Positions 1 to 9,445 of a stretch of DNA of 64,000 nucleotides are shown piece after piece. Each line of letters begins with the position of its first letter. Position 1 is the stretch's first letter. Source of the DNA: Cryphonectria parasitica EP155 (taxonomy: Eukaryota; Ascomycota; Sordariomycetes; Diaporthales; Cryphonectriaceae). The stretch is taken from positions 698,488-762,487 of the forward strand of contig NW_024468918.1 of assembly GCF_011745365.1 (NCBI RefSeq), in the 5' to 3' direction. The translations under genes and the position numbers were made by a program. Under the pieces are notes generated by a model. It was not told the origin of the DNA and ran no database searches. It worked only from the letters and a program-made list of their open reading frames with translations.

Positions 1-71
1 TGATACTGCTCTTATTAGCATAAACTCTTTATATATTTTAGATCTTTGAATATTGCAGTATATTTATTACA
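1..71 (+). repeat. Family 1 LTR, right end only (fragment X)
   Basis: This is the R-U5 end of a forward family 1 LTR cut by the window edge. It matches the last 71 bases of the T4 LTR (GATACTGCTCTTGTTAGCAT and onward) and ends in ATTACA like the other family 1 LTRs. The element leader follows directly, so this is a 5' LTR. It is strongly AT-shifted relative to T4. Confidence 0.88.
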
Positions 72-165
72 TTTTGATAATTCTTATTCAAGAATAATTC
101 AGTATTATTCCCTTGAATAATACGGAATATAATAGCTTTAGAAATCCCTTCTTCATTCTTATATT
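72..165 (+). mobile_element. Leader of forward family 1 element X
   Basis: The sequence begins TTTTGATAATTCTTATTCAAG and aligns base for base with the leader of T4 (15491 onward), T8 (42024 onward) and T9 (49338 onward). The homology ends near 165, where gag should start. The rest of element X is not recognisable, so this is a truncated 5' end. Confidence 0.8.
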
Positions 166-235
166 AATTCATATAAAAGAAGCTAGTTAACTAGATTCGC
201 TTCTTTTTTCAGCATATTAAAGAACTTTAGCTAAG
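166..235. other. Unassigned AT-rich segment left of T1
   Basis: No reading frame or element similarity is recognised. It includes a short imperfect hairpin (GAAGC ... GCTTC, near 179-203). The last five bases, CTAAG, are the target duplication of T1. The segment resumes at 7273 on the other side of T1. Confidence 0.4.
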
Positions 236-697
236 TATTATAAGTACTGCAGCAATCCGAAGATTCTTAAGTATACAAAGGGGTTTATGCTAACAAGAGC
301 GATATTAAAGTATCAAGTTCTTGAATACAGAACTATACAAGTCTTAATAAGCAATACAAATATTCATTGCTTTTAAAGCTACTTAATATATAAAACTGAA
401 TACTTAGATTAATAACTGAAGAGCTATATACAAGATCTATTTAATAGAAATAAATATATTCTTATATATTCAGCTCTTTATTATAGCTTACTTAGCTTAT
501 TATAATTTGTAATCTATATTATAATAATCTGTAATTTGTATTATAATGATTCAATAAGCAGCTTACTTATATTATTATAATCCAATTCTAACTCTTGCTT
601 ATATAATTCCTAATAATTATTCAATATTGAATTATAATACTTAATTTCTTATTAGCAAAGCTTATTTTGTAATCTATATATTGAATAAATTATAATA
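236..697 (-). repeat. T1 3' LTR (U3 type gamma)
   Basis: Left LTR of T1, 462 bp, the same length as its partner. It is more AT-shifted than the partner: many G positions of 6806-7267 read A here, and some C positions read T. The U3 part is unlike that of the other elements, while the R-U5 part is shared. Confidence 0.92.
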
Positions 698-789
698 TTA
701 TCTTTCTTTTATTAATTATTATTTCTAATAATCTTTCATAAATATTCTAGCAAGTTATTTGTATATATAATTATGCTTTTCTAATCAAA

Positions 790-1026
790 ATATTGAATAG
801 AATCGAAAAATTCCTTTTTTGAAAATTCGAATAATACTTTCAGCTTTCTCTAACTATTAATCTCCAAGATTTTGAAATTATATCTTGTTCTTTCTGTATT
901 TCGAAGAGATTAGAATATAAGATAATAAAAGATATTTAAAGATATTCCTATTGTATTTGCTAGGATTGTTTTTGCAATAATTCCAGTATTTTGGTAAATA
1001 CTTATAGGTTTTAATTCTTTTTTGAA

Positions 1027-1066
<40 letters not shown>

Positions 1067-1385
1067 TTGCCTTCTAATCCCTCTAATAGTATTTCATATT
1101 ACTACTAAGCTTGATTGTTTAGATTGGAAGGAGTTGGATATAGAGAAAGTTCTTCTTGAGCTTTAGTTTAAATTGAGCAAGGCAATAGCTTGTTTGATAC
1201 ATTTGCAGAAACAGAAACGTTCTCTATATAATCATAGCGCAAAGATGGTTAGTTAGGATCTGCATTCTCTGGATGAGCTAGAGAAGAAGGAGCATCAGGA
1301 GAAGAATGTTCAGCATGCTGCCGAATCTGAAGCTGTAGTTAAGCTTGTTGCTGAGTTTGATTGTTTTGATGTTTTTCCGAAGTAG
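790..1385 (+). pseudogene. T1 antisense Cys-rich/coiled-coil gene, divergent version
   Basis: It starts at a degraded initiator (ATA for ATG, 790-792) in the context ILNRI, as in T3 and T4. A Cys-rich part follows (CSFC, then CIC and DCFC spacing). After a T35 tract comes a coiled-coil part with LQKQKRSL and SLDELEKKE, the same arrangement as the T4 and T9 antisense proteins. The second half (about 1101-1350) is much less AT-shifted than its surroundings. The frame then runs into what should be integrase sequence at about 1350, so the normal C-terminus is lost. Whether 957-1100 is an intron is unclear. Function unknown; the Cys pattern suggests zinc binding. Confidence 0.6.
1030..1064. repeat. 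Homopolymer T35 (A35 on the element strand)
   Basis: Thirty-five consecutive T lie inside the antisense gene region of T1. No other copy in the window has such a tract at this place. It could be slippage within an intron of the antisense gene, or a poly(A) remnant of a retroposed insertion on the minus strand. Confidence 0.97.
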
Positions 1386-4300
1386 ATAAACTTTATCTCC
1401 CTTTTGTAAGATTAATCTCTTAATTCTTTTGGAATTTGCATACTGCATTATTTGTTCTTGAATGAATTATAATTCTGATCAGAATTCTTCCTAAACTTTC
1501 TTAATCTTCTTAACTCTTTTATCTGCAGCTTCTGCATCTGCTCTTAGCAATGCTTCATAATAAGCTATTAAATTATATTTATAGAATATGAAGAATAATA
1601 ACTTCTTTATTATGCTTGTATCTGCACTATTATAAGCAAATTGTATAAGAAGTAATAGATTAATTCAGTTATTCTGTTTCTGATTGATATAATATCAAAG
1701 ATACTATTTAACAACTTGATTTATTCTTTCTATCTATTCATTTATTTACAAATAAAATGCTATAAATATTTTGTAATATATTCCAAGCTATTTCATAAAT
1801 AAAGTTCAAAACTTTAAGTTAAACTTTCTATCTTTATTAGAAATTACTTTCTCTAGCATATTATAATTAGCAATAATTATTCTGAGGAATGTATATACAA
1901 ATTCTTCTGCTGTATTGCTTTTCTTATAAGAAAGAAAATAAGCATATTTGCTTAATTTGCAAACTATTATTAGAATGCTATTATATTACACTTTAGTTAA
2001 GAATTCTTATAAGAGAAATAGCTTGATAATGAAATCTAGATTAATAAATTGCTAAACAGTTATAAGTACTGGTAAGAAGTGCAGTAGTCTGTAAAGCTTA
2101 TATTTTTCTGCTTTATTCTTCTTACAGCTATTGCATTATTATAGAATACTTTCAATTCTTTTTCTGAAATCTGATAAATTCCAGTATCTTTTGATGCATT
2201 CATAGATTGCTCTAACTCTCTAGTGCTTGTATGCTAGTATACTATATATATTCTTAATATAGTTGTTTTATTTATCTGAAGTTATTGATTCTGAATTCTT
2301 CTCTGAGAATCCAATTCTGAAGGTAGCATTCAGTTCTCTGTATACATTAATGAGATTTTCTAACTTATCTTGAGCGAAGATGTTCTATATATCCGAGAAA
2401 TCTGCATTTCAATAGTCTGATTATCTGCTAAGAGTATCTGCTTATTCGTTTTCTAAGCTTTTACAATGTACAATTTTAAAGTCGAATTGTAAGAGGAATT
2501 CTGCTTATCTAATTTATTGCTTATTCAAAACTTTAATTATTATAAATATAGTTAGATTCTTATAATCCGAGTAAACTATAATTGAGTATTATATGCTAAT
2601 AAGATAATATTGCTACTTTTTGAAAGCTTTTATTATTGCTATGAGTTTCTAATTAGAGATTCTATAGTTGATTTCCAAGCTATTTAATTTCTTTGAAAAG
2701 TTGCTTATAATTCTTAAATACTCTTAGTTATCTTACTAGCTAAGTTATTCTCTGAATGCATATTCTAATGCATTGGTTTCAATTTTAAAGAGTTTATAGA
2801 GATCTGCTTTATACAGAATTGGTTCTAAGATAACATGCTTAATAATCTTCTCGAAAGCTTTTTATATCTTGAAAGTTTATTCGAAGAGCTGCTCCTTCTT
2901 AATAAGATTTGTAAGAGAATATATAATCCAGCTATAGTTTCTAATAAACTGCTTGTAAAAATTAATATATCTAAGGAAAGATTTAATATCTCTAATATTT
3001 CTAGGAACTAGCTAATTTCTAATAGCTTCTATCTTATCTTTCTGTAGCTTAATGTATTCTAGCTTGATTGTGAATCCGAGATAGTTAGCTTTTTGTATAT
3101 AAAAATGATTCTTTGCAGATTTTATAAGGAGTTTTGCATCTTGAAGCATTTGCAATATTATTTTCACATATTTCTTATATTCTTCAAGTATTCGAGAGTA
3201 GATAAGAATATTATTGAGATAAGCAATGATAAACTAATCCAGATGCTTGCATAGAATATGATTAATTATTTTCTGGAATAAAGCTAGAGTATTTGTTAAA
3301 CTAAAGAGTATAATCAAATATTTATAATATTTATAGCATATTCTAAAAGCAGTTTTCCATTCTTTTTCTTTTTTTATTCTAATCAGATTATAAGCTCTTT
3401 TCAGATTCAGAACTGTAAACCACTATACTTCTTGCAATCTATCTTATAGTTTCTTAATAAATAATAATAAATATTAATTCTTGATTATAATATTATTAAA
3501 TTACTTATAATTAATATATAGCTTAAGCTTGCTATTCTTCTTAAATACAAACAGAATGGAATATTCTGCTGATAATTGCAATAATTATATGTATTCTTTC
3601 TTAAGATTCTCATTAAGATACTTCTGAAGTGCTTCTAGCTATATTTTATTTAGTTTATAGATAGAAAAGAATTTGAGCTATTTCTCTTCTTATAGCAGAA
3701 TCTTATAGTTATACAAGCTATATTCTAGTAATCCTGTATTCAATTCTTCTTAGAACAGTTTCTTGAATTTGTAATATTCTCGTAGTATATTTGCAAATAT
3801 TGATTCTGATTCTTATACTATTTCTGCTACTTGGAGAAATAGTAAATACTGTTGAGTATGCTTCTTTTCGTTTGTTGTTTTTGGTAATATTTTTGAAAGC
3901 TTTAAGCATTCGCTCCGGGCTGAACTGAGCGCTCAAGAGCTTGATTTCGAGGTTTCTCCCGTATGATTTTACAATTCACATTCTAAAGCTTTTCCTTATC
4001 ACTCCGAAGCGAACTAACTTGCTAAGAGCCTTGCTTTCATTGTTTTGCTAACCTATTAGCGCTTTAGCACTGTTTAAGTTTGCTTATCACTAGATTTTTC
4101 TTCTTGAACTGCTAGTCCTGCTAACTTGGAAGTATATATAAAATCGTATAAAGCTTCTTTTTCTAAGTATTCTTCAATTACTAGCTTCGATCTTGCGCTA
4201 TTGATTATAACTATCTCTCTAAATATAGCTTGTTTTCATGAAATCTGGCTAGTAATCCAATCAATTCGAGAATTGTGCTCCTTGAGCTATAAAAGCTCTA

Positions 4301-4770
4301 TAATCAGCTTATGCTGTGCTATATTTGTAATATTAAAGGAAGCCTTAACTACATATTTTTGGATTAAAACAGATAGATAATCAGTCTTCTTATCGATTAC
4401 TTCTTGATTATATATAACAAGTTGTTCTTTCATAGTACTGAGAGTATATAAGCATCTTTTCCATCTCTATTGTAGTTGTATCTGATTAATGATGTATGGA
4501 GATATAAAGTTTCCCTGAGCACTACTATTCAATAATACGCTATACTTATATTCTTGAATATATATATCGAACTTAATATAAGCATAATCTGTTTTAGAAG
4601 CTTTATATAGAAACTGTTCTAATCTGATTATTTATAATTCCTTTATAAGCAATCCTATTCTTTTGAATTCATTGAGAACTGCTTATTCTTCTAAGCTTGC
4701 TTTGCTGCTTCTTAAGCAAGCTTCTTAGCTTGCTTTTGCTTATATTATTATTATTTCTAATCTTTCTTCT
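1350..4770 (-). pseudogene. T1 pol: protease, RT, RNase H, integrase (no chromodomain)
   Basis: Read on the minus strand, the protease triad appears as NSS (codons at 4521-4529) in the context LLNSSAQGN, where the family has DSG. The RT box reads YLNN (3210-3221) for YLDD. RNase H and integrase follow toward lower coordinates. All Asp losses fit GA(T/C) to AA(T/C). Many in-frame stops (CAG to TAG, TGG to TGA/TAG) make it inactive. The chromodomain present in T2, T3, T4, T8 and T9 is absent; integrase C-terminal sequence joins antisense-gene sequence near 1350. Confidence 0.85.
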
Positions 4771-6745
4771 ATTAATACTAGTTGCAAACTTTATTATTAA
4801 TATAAATTATACAGAATATTGTTTTGTACTGCTATTATTTTACTTTCTTGTTTATATATTGTATAAAGCAGTTATTTAATAGTTCGATATATGCATTATG
4901 ATGCTATCTATTAAGAATCTTTCTGAAGCAGAGTTCCTATTCTTCAACAGCTTAAAGGATTTATTCTGATTCTCTAATAGAAAACTATTCGTATTATATC
5001 TTATTTGAGAAATGCGCTCTGTAGCTATGATAGATACAGGAAATTCAAGCTAGTTTGTAGTATAGATTGTAAAGTAAGCTAACTCGAGAGTTCTTATCTT
5101 TTTATGCTTTGATGTTCTGCAAGAGAATATAAATAAAAAGCTTTTCTAGTTCTATTCTATAAACGAAATATTCAATTCATATTGTTTTCTTATTCTATCC
5201 AATACTGAAGAAAAATCTTTCTGTAAGCTTCTTGGATTTATTATTTATAAGAAACTCTAGTAAATTATTAGATTATTTATTTTAGCTTAATCTTTCTATT
5301 GCTTAAGAAGTATTTTCAGTATTATTTAAGTATTTATACTAATAACTAAGAGGATATTATTCTTTATTCATTTCTCTAGTTATAGTATCTAATGCAGATA
5401 ATAAGAAATAGCAAAGAGTATTATTATTAAGCTCTTTCTTCAGCGCTTGAATGCTTTATTCAGTAATATCAGAGTAATTCGAATTATTGCTGCTTGTAGT
5501 TATGCTGAGCATATATCCTTGCTCTGCTATTGCTATCTGCTTATAATGCTTAGATTTCTGAGGAAATCATTTTAAATCTTTCTTATTCAAGAAATATATT
5601 AAGCAGTTATTATTATAGCAGAATATTCAGCTAAGACTTCTATAATTAATAGAATCCAATACTTGCTTCAAGAGAGTATTTTTGCTCAATTGATTAGATT
5701 CCTATTATCAAGCAATATTCATCTGATATTCTTTCTAAACTAATTGCTATTTATTCTTTCGGAATTAATAGCAATTACAAGCAATGTATTCTTATTTATT
5801 ATAATTATAGCAAATAATGCTATTCCTCTTATTATACTGCTTGTTAGCAGTATCGAGTTTTATGAAACTAGCATATATAATGCTGCTTTGAGCTGTATTG
5901 CTATATTAACTACTATTCTTATTTTGAAATTTCTTGCTTATATTAGCTAGAAACTTCTAAGTTTAGCTTTCTTCTTTCTTGGATTTCTTTATCTATTATT
6001 CATACAGATAATTATTGATATAAATAGCTTGATTGGAGAATATTGCGAAGTTTTCCAGCTAATTCTGCTTAGAGATTTCATTTTTAATATTATTCTTAAA
6101 TCTCTTATAATAGTATTCTATAAGATTCTTATCTTCCTATAGAAGTTTTGCTAAGAATTGCTTAAATCTAATTATATAAGCAGAAGCTGATTTAGTTTGC
6201 TTGAGATTCATGAGCTGCTAAGCTATAATGCATTCTTTGTTGAGATTATCAAAGATTTTCTTGAAAGCTTTTTCAAAGCTTTCAAAAGAATCAAATATAT
6301 TCTTAGTATTCTGGGTATGCATATCGGGATTATTCTGATACTCCAAGTAGTTGCATAGAGAAAGCTTGTATTAGATAAGAGCATTCTTTTCGAAATGAGT
6401 TCTTGCAAGAATAACTTTTTTAGATTTCTTAGTAAACTAAATCTTATAATACAGAAAATACGCTCTGCAGTAGATAAGGAATTCATGCAGCATCTTTTAG
6501 TTGCTATTATATATAGCGAGCTTATCTATCTTATATGCTTTTTCAGCGCTACTAGTAGTTGCAGAGATAGATTGCATCTGCTGAGCTTGTTAAGCTAGCT
6601 AAGCTTGTTAGTTAGTAATAATAGCATTTTAAGCTTGCTATTGTTTGTACAGGTTCTGAATATGCTGAATAAGCTGATATACCTGATTAATCAGTTCTTT
6701 CTAAGTAAGAGCGCGCAAGAATAAAGAAGTTTCTAGAGAAGCTAT
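4643..6745 (-). pseudogene. T1 gag
   Basis: The frame starts after the leader near 6745 and ends at the TTA-TAA of 4643-4645, equivalent to the gag stop of T4. Coiled N-terminal part, capsid-like part, then one CCHC knuckle near 5780-5825 whose second Cys codon has become Tyr (TGC to TAT). A long Lys/Gln-rich tail precedes the stop. Numerous stops; no protein expected. Confidence 0.78.
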
Positions 6746-6805
6746 TATATTTCATATTGCTCAAGAGAATAATACTAAACCATTCTTGAACAAGAGTTAT
6801 CAAAA

Positions 6806-7267
6806 TATTATAAGTATTGCAGCAATCCGAAGATTTCTAAATATACAAAGAGGTTTATATTAACAAGAGCAGTATTAAAATATTAAGTTCTTAAATATGG
6901 AATCATATAAGTCTTAATAAGCAATGCAAGTATTTACTGCTTTTGAAGCTACTTAGTATATAAAACTGAATACTTAAATTAATAACTAAAGAGCTATATA
7001 CAAGATCTATTTAATGGAAATGAATATATTCTTATATATCCAGCTCTTCATTATAGCTTATTTAGCTTATTGTGATTTGTAATCTGTATTATGGTGATTT
7101 GTGATCTGTGTTGTAATGATTCAGTGAGCAGCTCATCTATGTTATTGTGATTCAACTCTAATCCTTGCTTATGTAATTCCTGGTGGTTGTTCGATGTTGA
7201 GTTGTGATATCTGGTCCCTTGTCAGCAGGGCTTGTTTCGTGACCTGCATGTTGAATGAGTTATAACA
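6806..7267 (-). repeat. T1 5' LTR (U3 type gamma)
   Basis: Right LTR of T1, 462 bp. Its outer U3 part (about 7070-7267) keeps far more G and C than the same bases in the left LTR, so the mutations fade toward the outer edge of the element. CTAAG follows at 7268-7272. Confidence 0.93.
7072..7115. repeat. 22-bp tandem duplication in the T1 U3
   Basis: Two adjacent 22-bp units, 7072-7093 and 7094-7115, both beginning GTGATTTGT and differing at a few positions. Located upstream of the promoter in LTR sense, so it could be a duplicated regulatory block; the copy in the left LTR has decayed. Confidence 0.75.
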
Positions 7268-7272
7268 CTAAG

Positions 7273-7408
7273 CTAGCATTAGCAGAAAAGCATTATTCAA
7301 GCTTAGCAGAAGCAGATTTAGCATGATTTCCAGATTCTTATATATAAGAGCTATAAGATGAATAAGCTTATCATATATAATAGTACTCAGAAACTTCTTC
7401 AGAAATTC
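7273..7408. other. Unassigned segment between T1 and the family 2 LTR stub
   Basis: Continuation of 166-235 after T1. There is no usable reading frame. The last bases before 7409 resemble weakly the end of T7 internal sequence before its 3' LTR (CAGAAAC...TTC), so this may be the decayed 3' end of a family 2 element. That assignment is tentative. Confidence 0.35.
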
Positions 7409-7472
7409 TGTCAGGGCTTATATGCGCACAAAGGAAATAGGTGGCCCTTGCGACTCCTGGTGGCAGTTCAGG
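7409..7472 (+). repeat. Family 2 LTR, first 64 bp
   Basis: TGTCAGGGCTTATATGCGCA and the following bases match the start of the T7 LTRs (32742 and 39740). The match stops at 7472, where a family 1 LTR begins; the remaining 246 bp are not found on the other side. Confidence 0.88.
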
Positions 7473-7908
7473 TATTATGACCCATCCAACATGCAGATCA
7501 CAAACAGGTTACGGGTAACAGGGACCAGGTATCAAGAACCCAACGTTCTAACTAAACATTGATTACATAACCCAGAATTAGGAATACAACAGAGATGGAT
7601 CACTGGATCATTAGATGATCCAGTAAGCTCGGATCACCTGAATCAGTAGTAATCCAAGGTGAGCTATACTGAAGAGCTGAATATATAAGAATACGTTTAT
7701 TACTATTAGATAGATTTAGTACATAGCTCTTCAGTTGTTAATCTAAGTATCAGATTACTTTCTTACTCTGATAGCTCCAAAGGCAGTAAATACTTATACG
7801 GTTACTCAGTTGTATTTCCGTATTCAAAGCTCATACCTAGCACTGCTCTTATTAGCATAAACTCCTTGTATACTTTGGAATCTTCGGATTACTGCAGTGC
7901 TCATTATA
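7473..7908 (+). repeat. Lone family 1 LTR (U3 type delta)
   Basis: 436 bp, same length and same U3 type as the LTR at 61250-61685. The first dinucleotide reads TA and the last TA instead of TG and CA, both explained by C/T or G/A change. The flanks are TCAGG on the left and TGAAG on the right, so there is no matching duplication, and the two sides belong to unrelated sequences. It is therefore not a simple solo LTR. Confidence 0.85.
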
Positions 7909-8241
7909 TGAAGCTTCTGAAGCCTCTGGATTTCGGTTTGGGGCGGAGCAGTTATTCTAAGTGCTGGTTTTCTTTTTTCAATACTTAGCTATCTTTTTTT
8001 AAGCATTTTCAACATTCTTTTATAATTTCTATAAATTCTCGCTTGCTGAATAATCTTTCCATTTGATAAAATATTCTTATATGCTATTTATATCTCTATG
8101 CTTAAGAATTCTTTCAATCTTATATTCAGATTTATTATTTTCTGCTTTTATTATATTATTTATAAGTATTTTCTATATTGCTAGTTCTAATAATAAGATA
8201 TGAAAAACTAAGTATATTCTTATTCTATAAAATAATACTAA
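7909..8241 (-). pseudogene. Fragment H: 3' end of a reverse family 1 element (chromodomain and antisense tail)
   Basis: On the plus strand it opens with the C-terminal end of the antisense protein (SEASGFRFGAEQLF, stop at 7958-7960). On the minus strand the rest is the chromodomain end of pol, as in T3 (14040-14330). It breaks at ACTAA, where T2 is inserted, and continues at 30605-30661. The left edge abuts an LTR inside the antisense frame, so the end of the element is lost. Confidence 0.8.
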
Positions 8242-8705
8242 TATAATGAGCACTGCAGCAATCCGAAGATTCCTAAGTATACAAAGAGATTTATGCTAAC
8301 AAGAGCAGTATCAAAGTATCAAGTCCTTGAATACAGAACCGTACAAGTCCTAATAAGCAATGCAAGTATTCACTGCCTTTGAAACTACTTAGTATATCGA
8401 ACTGAATACTTAGATTAATAACTAAAGAGCTATATATGAGATCTATCTAATGGAAATGAATGTATTCTTATATATTCAGCTCTTCAGTTCTATTGATAAT
8501 ATTGATTATTGGATTTCTTAGATTATCTGAATAATTTAACTAATCCAGATTACTATAGATCAGCTACTGATTCATTCTAATTCTGTAACTCTAATTCTTG
8601 CTTATATAAGCTTTAGTTCTTAAAATATTGAATCCTTTTCTATCTTTTCAAACAGTTATTCCGAGTATTCTAGCTAGTAATCTGCATATTAAATGAATTA
8701 TAATA
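8242..8705 (-). repeat. T2 3' LTR (type beta)
   Basis: 464 bp, paired with 30136-30599. Starts TATAATGAGCACTGCAG (G to A at base 2) and ends ATTATAATA. The inner U3 side is more mutated than the matching outer side of the partner. Confidence 0.92.
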
Positions 8706-8797
8706 TTATCTCTTTCTTATTAATTATTATTTCTAATAATCTTTTATAAATATTCAAGCAAGTTATTTGCATATATAGTTATACCTTTCTAATTAAG

Positions 8798-9445
8798 ATA
8801 TTAAATAAAATTAACAAATTATATTCTAATTATTTAGTGAAAACTTAAGAGCATTATTATCTTGCTAAGCTTATTTCTGCTTTTGATATCGAAATGCTTG
8901 CTTATGCTTATTATTGAAAGATGAAAGCTTTCTATTATTTTGCTAAAAACTTTTCTCGTTATAAAGAATATATTTCTCTGAATCAGAGCTGTAATACTGA
9001 TTATTTCTCAGCTTCTGCTAGTTAGTTTCTTCATTTCTTAATATTCTTCATAGTTACTGATTTTCTTTTTTAGCAGAGCATTTGATTTGCAAAAAGCGCA
9101 AAGTTTTAAGCAAGAAAGCTAAAGCAGAGTTAGCAAATGCTGCTGCTCTACAAGCCTTGCTAGCATTGCAAGCTCATCTTAATTATATACGGAAATAGCG
9201 AAAGCTATTGGAGAAGCATGCTGCAGAAATGATTCGTTATAATTTCAATTCCTTGGAGAGATTTGCTGATAAGAAGGATTGCAGTCTTTATAAAGAGAAG
9301 ACTTGTTTGATATTTCAGGAATATCTTGAGATTATTAACTGAAGTTTCTTAGTTTTTAATTCTAGCATATCTGATTAGCTTTCCCTTCTGAAGAGTGAAA
9401 CTGCAGCGCTTAATTCTCGTTTTCAAGGCGGAGCAATCGTTTTAG
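8798..9445 (+). pseudogene. T2 antisense gene, intron-bearing version
   Basis: Exon 1 runs from a degraded start (ATA at 8798-8800) to 9020. A 53-nt intron follows at 9021-9073 (GTTAGT at the 5' end, TACTGAT at 9055-9061, TTTTTTAG at the 3' end). Exon 2 continues in phase with EHLICKKRK, then an Ala/Leu/Lys-rich helix (RKLLEKHAAEMI) and an acidic tail. The second Cys of the motif has become Arg. The stop, TAG at 9443-9445, overlaps the pol stop on the other strand. A 1-nt length difference near the end shifts the frame. Function unknown. Confidence 0.68.

Larger units (their letters stand above)
236..7267 (-). mobile_element. T1: complete reverse Ty3/gypsy element, family 1
   Basis: Two LTRs of 462 bp (236-697 and 6806-7267) bound an internal region of about 6.1 kb read on the minus strand, with CTAAG directly repeated at 231-235 and 7268-7272. 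The internal region runs, from right to left, leader, gag, protease, reverse transcriptase, RNase H, integrase and antisense gene. It is about 0.4 kb shorter than T2 and T3 because the chromodomain segment is missing. All frames are broken by RIP-type stops. Confidence 0.93.

Noticed and set aside
4697..4879. Hydrophobic Leu-rich reading frame that recurs in seven or more copies (also near 17417, 25146, 43949, 51261) and looks like a membrane protein
   Set aside because: It is the exact complement of the Lys/Gln/Ala-rich tail of gag (AAG, CAA, GCT codons), which reads as Leu, Ile and Ser on the other strand. Its recurrence follows from the repeated element.
5744..5950. Second recurring hydrophobic frame (also near 16289, 29075, 42821, 50193, 59388)
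   Set aside because: Complement of the gag zinc-knuckle region. No independent start context or conservation beyond that of the gag codons.
7473..7908. Simple solo LTR
   Set aside because: No target duplication and the flanking sequences come from different elements.
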